The position numbers and the translations under genes were made by a program. Shown here in pieces: positions 4,905 to 7,826 of a DNA stretch of 7,826 bases; position 1 is the stretch's first letter, and each line of letters starts with the position of its first letter. Source of the stretch: Dehalococcoidia bacterium (GTDB lineage: Bacteria; Chloroflexota; Dehalococcoidia; GIF9; UBA5629); contig JAFGLP010000131.1 in assembly GCA_016927965.1 (NCBI GenBank), forward strand, positions 1 to 7,826. Direction: 5' to 3'. Below the pieces are notes generated by a model. The model did not search any database. It was given only the letters and a program-made list of their open reading frames with translations, and had not been told where the DNA came from.

Positions 4905-5411
4905 ATGATAAAAAACTTTAAAGAAAAAAAGCCTTTGATACATCAGACGGCATTCATCAGCGAAGCAGCTTACGTGGTAGGCAATGTCGAGATAGGTGAG
5001 AATTCCAGCGTATGGCCGGGAGCTGTAATCAGGGGCGATTTCGGCACGGTGGTCATTGGCAGGAATACGGCGGTGGAAGATAACTGCGTGGTGCATACAG
5101 CCGATCATATCGAGATAGGAGATAACGTCATAATCGGGCATAACGTGACCATCCACTGCAAAAAGCTGGGAAATAACTGCCTGGTAGGCATAGGTGCCAT
5201 CCTGCTGCAGGGAGCGGAGATAGGCAACGACTGTTTTATAGCAGCCGGCGCACTGGTTACACCTAACACCAAGGTACCGGACGGGTCTATGGTAATGGGA
5301 AGCCCGGCGAAGGTTACCAAGCAGCTCTCCGGCGATAATCTCGCCATGGTCCGACTGGGCGCTGAGCATTACACGGCGATGGCAGAGGAATACCGGCAGC
5401 AGGGCCTATAA
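4905..5411 (+). CDS. Gamma-class carbonic anhydrase family protein (hexapeptide repeat)
   Basis: This 168-residue protein is built of left-handed beta-helix hexapeptide repeats and is expected to form a cytoplasmic trimer with metal ions at the subunit interfaces. The repeats run from VVGNVEIGENSSVW (24-37) to FIAAGALVTPNTKVP (111-125). They are followed by MGSPAKVTKQL (131-141) and a C-terminal helix, as in YrdA, PaaY and CaiE relatives. The three metal-ligand histidines expected from Cam are present at H64 (VVHT), H79 (IIGHN) and H84 (TIHC), along with the R43-D45 pair in IRGD, so metal binding looks intact. Such proteins may hydrate carbon dioxide, but many have no or weak activity, so the reaction is not certain. 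The ATG has AGAGAG eight bases upstream. It follows DUF763 closely and was probably transcribed with it. Confidence 0.92.
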   Translation: MIKNFKEKKPLIHQTAFISEAAYVVGNVEIGENSSVWPGAVIRGDFGTVVIGRNTAVEDNCVVHTADHIEIGDNVIIGHNVTIHCKKLGNNCLVGIGAILLQGAEIGNDCFIAAGALVTPNTKVPDGSMVMGSPAKVTKQLSGDNLAMVRLGAEHYTAMAEEYRQQGL

Positions 5412-5445
5412 AAGCAGTTTATCAAAGGCTCAGCCGCTTTACTGC
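5408..5445 (-). terminator. Possible terminator of the diguanylate cyclase gene
   Basis: Read on the minus strand, GCAGT-AAAG (5445-5437) pairs with CTTT (5427-5424) and ACTGC (5418-5414), with a five-base bulge on one side. It is followed by TTTTAT (5413-5408). It lies 35 bases after the cyclase stop codon, in the convergent gap between that gene and the carbonic anhydrase-like gene. The imperfect stem and short T run make it a moderate candidate. Confidence 0.4.
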
Positions 5446-5480
5446 AGAGTCACTTATCAAAGAAAAAGGTATACACCCGC

Positions 5481-7826
5481 TTAGGTCTCCCGAGCCACCT
5501 TCACGCAGTCACGGCCTGCCTGTTTCGCTTCATACATGGCAATGTCGGCGCATCTTATCAGCATATACGCTTCATTACCGTTATCGGGGAAGGCAGAGAC
5601 TCCCATTGATATCGTCACAGTGCCCAACCGCTGCTCCCCATATCTTATGGAGATATTACGTATATCTTCCCGCATTTGCATCGCACGTGTATAAGTGTCT
5701 TTAATGCCTGCGTTGGGTAATATGATAAGGAACTCTTCTCCCCCGTATCGGCAGGCGACATCCTCCACCCGTATGGCATTTCTTATGCGGTTGGCTACGG
5801 TCTGCAGCAGCAGGTCACCAGCTTCGTGCCCGTATGTATCATTGAATTTCTTAAAGTTGTCAAGGTCAGCCATGATAAAACCGATAGCTGAACCTGTTTT
5901 CCGGGCACTATTAAGCTGCTGGTCAAGTATCTCCTCCATGTACCGCCGGTTGAAAAGACCCGTCAGGGAGTCGCGAATGGCCTGTTCATGCAAGGTCTCC
6001 CGCAGCCTCACGTTAGATAAGGCAACAGCTAACTCCTGACCTGCCGATAGCATCAGGAGCCGGTGCGATTTAATCCACTGCTGGCAAGTCTCGGGCGGGA
6101 TAAGATTTTCATTTCCATGCTGTAGGTGGAGCAGCCACGAGCTTCCCCCCGAGGTCTGCAGAGGAATGCTAATAAAACATCCATGAAAAGGAACCATATG
6201 AGGGCAGATGCTTGCCGTATTGCTGCCATCCGACTCGTGGACTTTCGCTGTCTGCAAGGCTATGCACTCTGACATGGGAAATATAGTCTTCCCCTGCGGT
6301 TTGCCGAACGACGCTTTAACCTCCACGCACTGATCATCGGCATTTATCTCAGCAATATAGCCGCTATCTCCCACGAATAATTTGCCCATATATTCGGCAG
6401 TGCCAAGGTAAGCAGCCTGCATGTCCCGGCTGGTCTGTATCGACTGCGCCATTTCGCCCAGCAGGGTTATCTCGCGGTTTCGCTGTTCAGCAGAGGAAAG
6501 CCCCTCCTGCAGCCTCTCATTGGCCTCCACCAGCGCCTGCTGGGTCTGTTTCATTTCAGTGATATCCTTTACAGTTCCCTGGAACCCGACGACCTGCCCG
6601 GACTTGTCCCTGAGTGCTGCAGCAGTCAAAAGTGCGTCGATGAGTTCCCCGTTCTTGCGGCGGAACAGCACGGGCATGTCTTTAACAAAGCCGCGCGATG
6701 CAATGGCCTCTGTTAGTTCCTTCCTCTGGTCAGTGATAGCATAGACATTTATAACGGGCGACTCCTTCAGTTCCTGCATACTGCCGTAACCAAACACCTC
6801 CACGGCAGCGTCATTGACCTCCAGCCAGCGGCCGTCCGATGTAGTCATGAAAACAGGGTCCCTCACTGTACGGAAAAAGGAATGGAATTTCTCCTCGCTT
6901 TCTCTCAGTTCTTCCTCTGCCTTTTTCGTGTTGGTTATATTATGCATAAGTATCAGCTTACCCGCCCTATCGCCCCGGTTGTTAAAGAAATCGTTAATAG
7001 AGACTTCATAATATTTATTCCTGCTTTTTTCATCATATTTGGGCAATTCACTGCGTTTGATTACATTGGATTTGCTTAGTTCCAGCAAATCGGGCCATCT
7101 TGCCAGAGCTGCACCCGCAGGCTTCCCTATTGCCGGTTCCTGCCAGCCTAATATTCTGGCAGCGGCCTCATTGGCGTCAACCACCCTGCCATGTATATCC
7201 AGCACTATTAATCCGTCCGCCATAATCTCCACCACCCGTTCACGGGCGGCAGGTGCAATATCAAAAAGCTGGTAGCGGTACATCGCCCAACTAACAACAA
7301 CGCCGGTGACAGCAAAGCCATAGGGCGTCAGGTCAAGATGCTGGAACGGCATAACAGAATTAAACACCTGGTAAAATAAATTCAATACCCAGGGGACCAG
7401 CAGGGCCAGCAGCATGGCAACTACCTGCTTGCGGTACATCTCGTGAGTGTGCCTGAGTCTGTCCAGCAAAAAGACCACACCGGTCGCTAAAGTAACATAA
7501 GCGTAGACAGCATTTATCCAGTACCCCGGCCCTCTTTCCAGTGACAGCATGGGAAATGGACCGTCAGTATCTAAGCTGACAGCTCTATAGACAAAATGAT
7601 GAATTTCGTTAGTGGCAACCAGGACGATAATGATTACGGGTACAATAAAAAGCAGGATGGTGCTGCGGGTGGTGACGAATTGCTCTCTACCTGAATAGAG
7701 CAGCGCCAGCATCAACCATAAAACAGGAATCGTTGCAACACCCAGATACTCCAGGCTGAGCCAGAACAGCATGCCCTGCAGATGCAGGCTGGACAGCTCA
7801 CCGGCATAAGTTATCGACCAGATGAA
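5481..7826 (-). CDS. 7TM-PAS-PAS-GAF-GGDEF sensor diguanylate cyclase (start outside window)
   Basis: This membrane-anchored signalling protein would make cyclic di-GMP from two GTP in response to a sensed cue. Counting from the methionine codon at 7772: several membrane helices (about 1-25, 37-54, 87-104, 117-137, 150-166) match the 7TM sensor module best known in histidine kinases. These are followed by PAS 1 (about 175-285), PAS 2 (about 293-409), a coiled linker, a GAF-like domain (about 440-595) and GGDEF (598-760). The cyclase domain has DSLTGLFNRR (601-610), the metal aspartate D636 in MADLDNF, and the active-site GGEEF (677-681). RVED (668-671), five residues before it, is a full product-inhibition site, so the enzyme should be active and feedback controlled. 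There is no EAL domain. The codon at 7772 is not the true start: the frame stays open to the window end, reading FIWSITYAGELSSLHLQG, which continues the membrane module. At least 781 residues are visible. Confidence 0.93.
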   Translation of the reverse strand, partial: FIWSITYAGELSSLHLQGMLFWLSLEYLGVATIPVLWLMLALLYSGREQFVTTRSTILLFIVPVIIIVLVATNEIHHFVYRAVSLDTDGPFPMLSLERGPGYWINAVYAYVTLATGVVFLLDRLRHTHEMYRKQVVAMLLALLVPWVLNLFYQVFNSVMPFQHLDLTPYGFAVTGVVVSWAMYRYQLFDIAPAARERVVEIMADGLIVLDIHGRVVDANEAAARILGWQEPAIGKPAGAALARWPDLLELSKSNVIKRSELPKYDEKSRNKYYEVSINDFFNNRGDRAGKLILMHNITNTKKAEEELRESEEKFHSFFRTVRDPVFMTTSDGRWLEVNDAAVEVFGYGSMQELKESPVINVYAITDQRKELTEAIASRGFVKDMPVLFRRKNGELIDALLTAAALRDKSGQVVGFQGTVKDITEMKQTQQALVEANERLQEGLSSAEQRNREITLLGEMAQSIQTSRDMQAAYLGTAEYMGKLFVGDSGYIAEINADDQCVEVKASFGKPQGKTIFPMSECIALQTAKVHESDGSNTASICPHMVPFHGCFISIPLQTSGGSSWLLHLQHGNENLIPPETCQQWIKSHRLLMLSAGQELAVALSNVRLRETLHEQAIRDSLTGLFNRRYMEEILDQQLNSARKTGSAIGFIMADLDNFKKFNDTYGHEAGDLLLQTVANRIRNAIRVEDVACRYGGEEFLIILPNAGIKDTYTRAMQMREDIRNISIRYGEQRLGTVTISMGVSAFPDNGNEAYMLIRCADIAMYEAKQAGRDCVKVARET

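Noticed and set aside
4887..5369. 160-residue open frame on the minus strand opposite the carbonic anhydrase-like gene
   Set aside because: It mirrors the repeated hexapeptide coding sequence and shows no family features; the plus-strand gene fully explains the region.
7770..7772. ATG at 7772 as the true start of the diguanylate cyclase
   Set aside because: Eighteen further in-frame codons extend to the window end and continue the membrane module; starting here would also remove part of the 7TM sensor.
1..7826. Defence island, mobile element or phage remnant
   Set aside because: No transposase, integrase, tRNA, terminal repeats, nuclease or toxin-antitoxin pair is visible, and the genes are ordinary chromosomal families.

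Overview
This is a gene-dense bacterial window of moderate GC with no RNA genes, CRISPR array, insertion sequence or obvious prophage material. It holds nine protein-coding genes. Two are cut by the window edges: an ABC ATPase at the left and a membrane-bound diguanylate cyclase at the right. DUF763 is typical of archaea and of some deep-branching or anaerobic bacteria. A 7TM sensor module fused to PAS, GAF and GGDEF domains is common in Chloroflexota and relatives. Together with sigma70-like promoters and Shine-Dalgarno sites these suggest a bacterium, perhaps Chloroflexota (Dehalococcoidia-like) or an anaerobic Firmicute. The lineage call is inference only.

Layout. (1) 1-982, plus strand: the end of a LolD/MacB-type ABC ATPase, overlapped by 8 bases with a GNAT acetyltransferase, so probably one translationally coupled operon. 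(2) 962-2305, minus strand: a type-2 (MOFRL) glycerate kinase whose 3' end overlaps the acetyltransferase by 21 bases. (3) 2306-2456: a compact divergent control region. It has two back-to-back sigma70-like promoters whose -35 boxes exactly abut a 13-bp palindrome. (4) 2457-2780, plus strand: a small multidrug resistance (EmrE/Qac-type) transporter. (5) 2837-3473: a CRP-like inverted repeat overlapping a promoter, then a YfcE-like metallophosphoesterase with an unusual C-terminal tail. (6) 3549-5411, plus strand: a probable three-gene unit of a 61-residue orphan protein with a short internal repeat, a DUF763 protein and a gamma-class carbonic anhydrase-like hexapeptide protein. (7) 5481-7826, minus strand: a 7TM-PAS-PAS-GAF-GGEEF diguanylate cyclase with an intact product-inhibition site. 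It continues beyond the right edge.

Most genes are recognisable housekeeping, transport or signalling families that look unrelated to each other, and I do not see a clearly new system. The items most worth following are the shared divergent operator, the CRP-like site at the phosphoesterase promoter, the uncharacterised DUF763 gene with its small upstream partner, and the Cys/His-rich GAF domain of the cyclase. No gene-free stretch reaches 300 bases; the longest is the 151-base divergent region.
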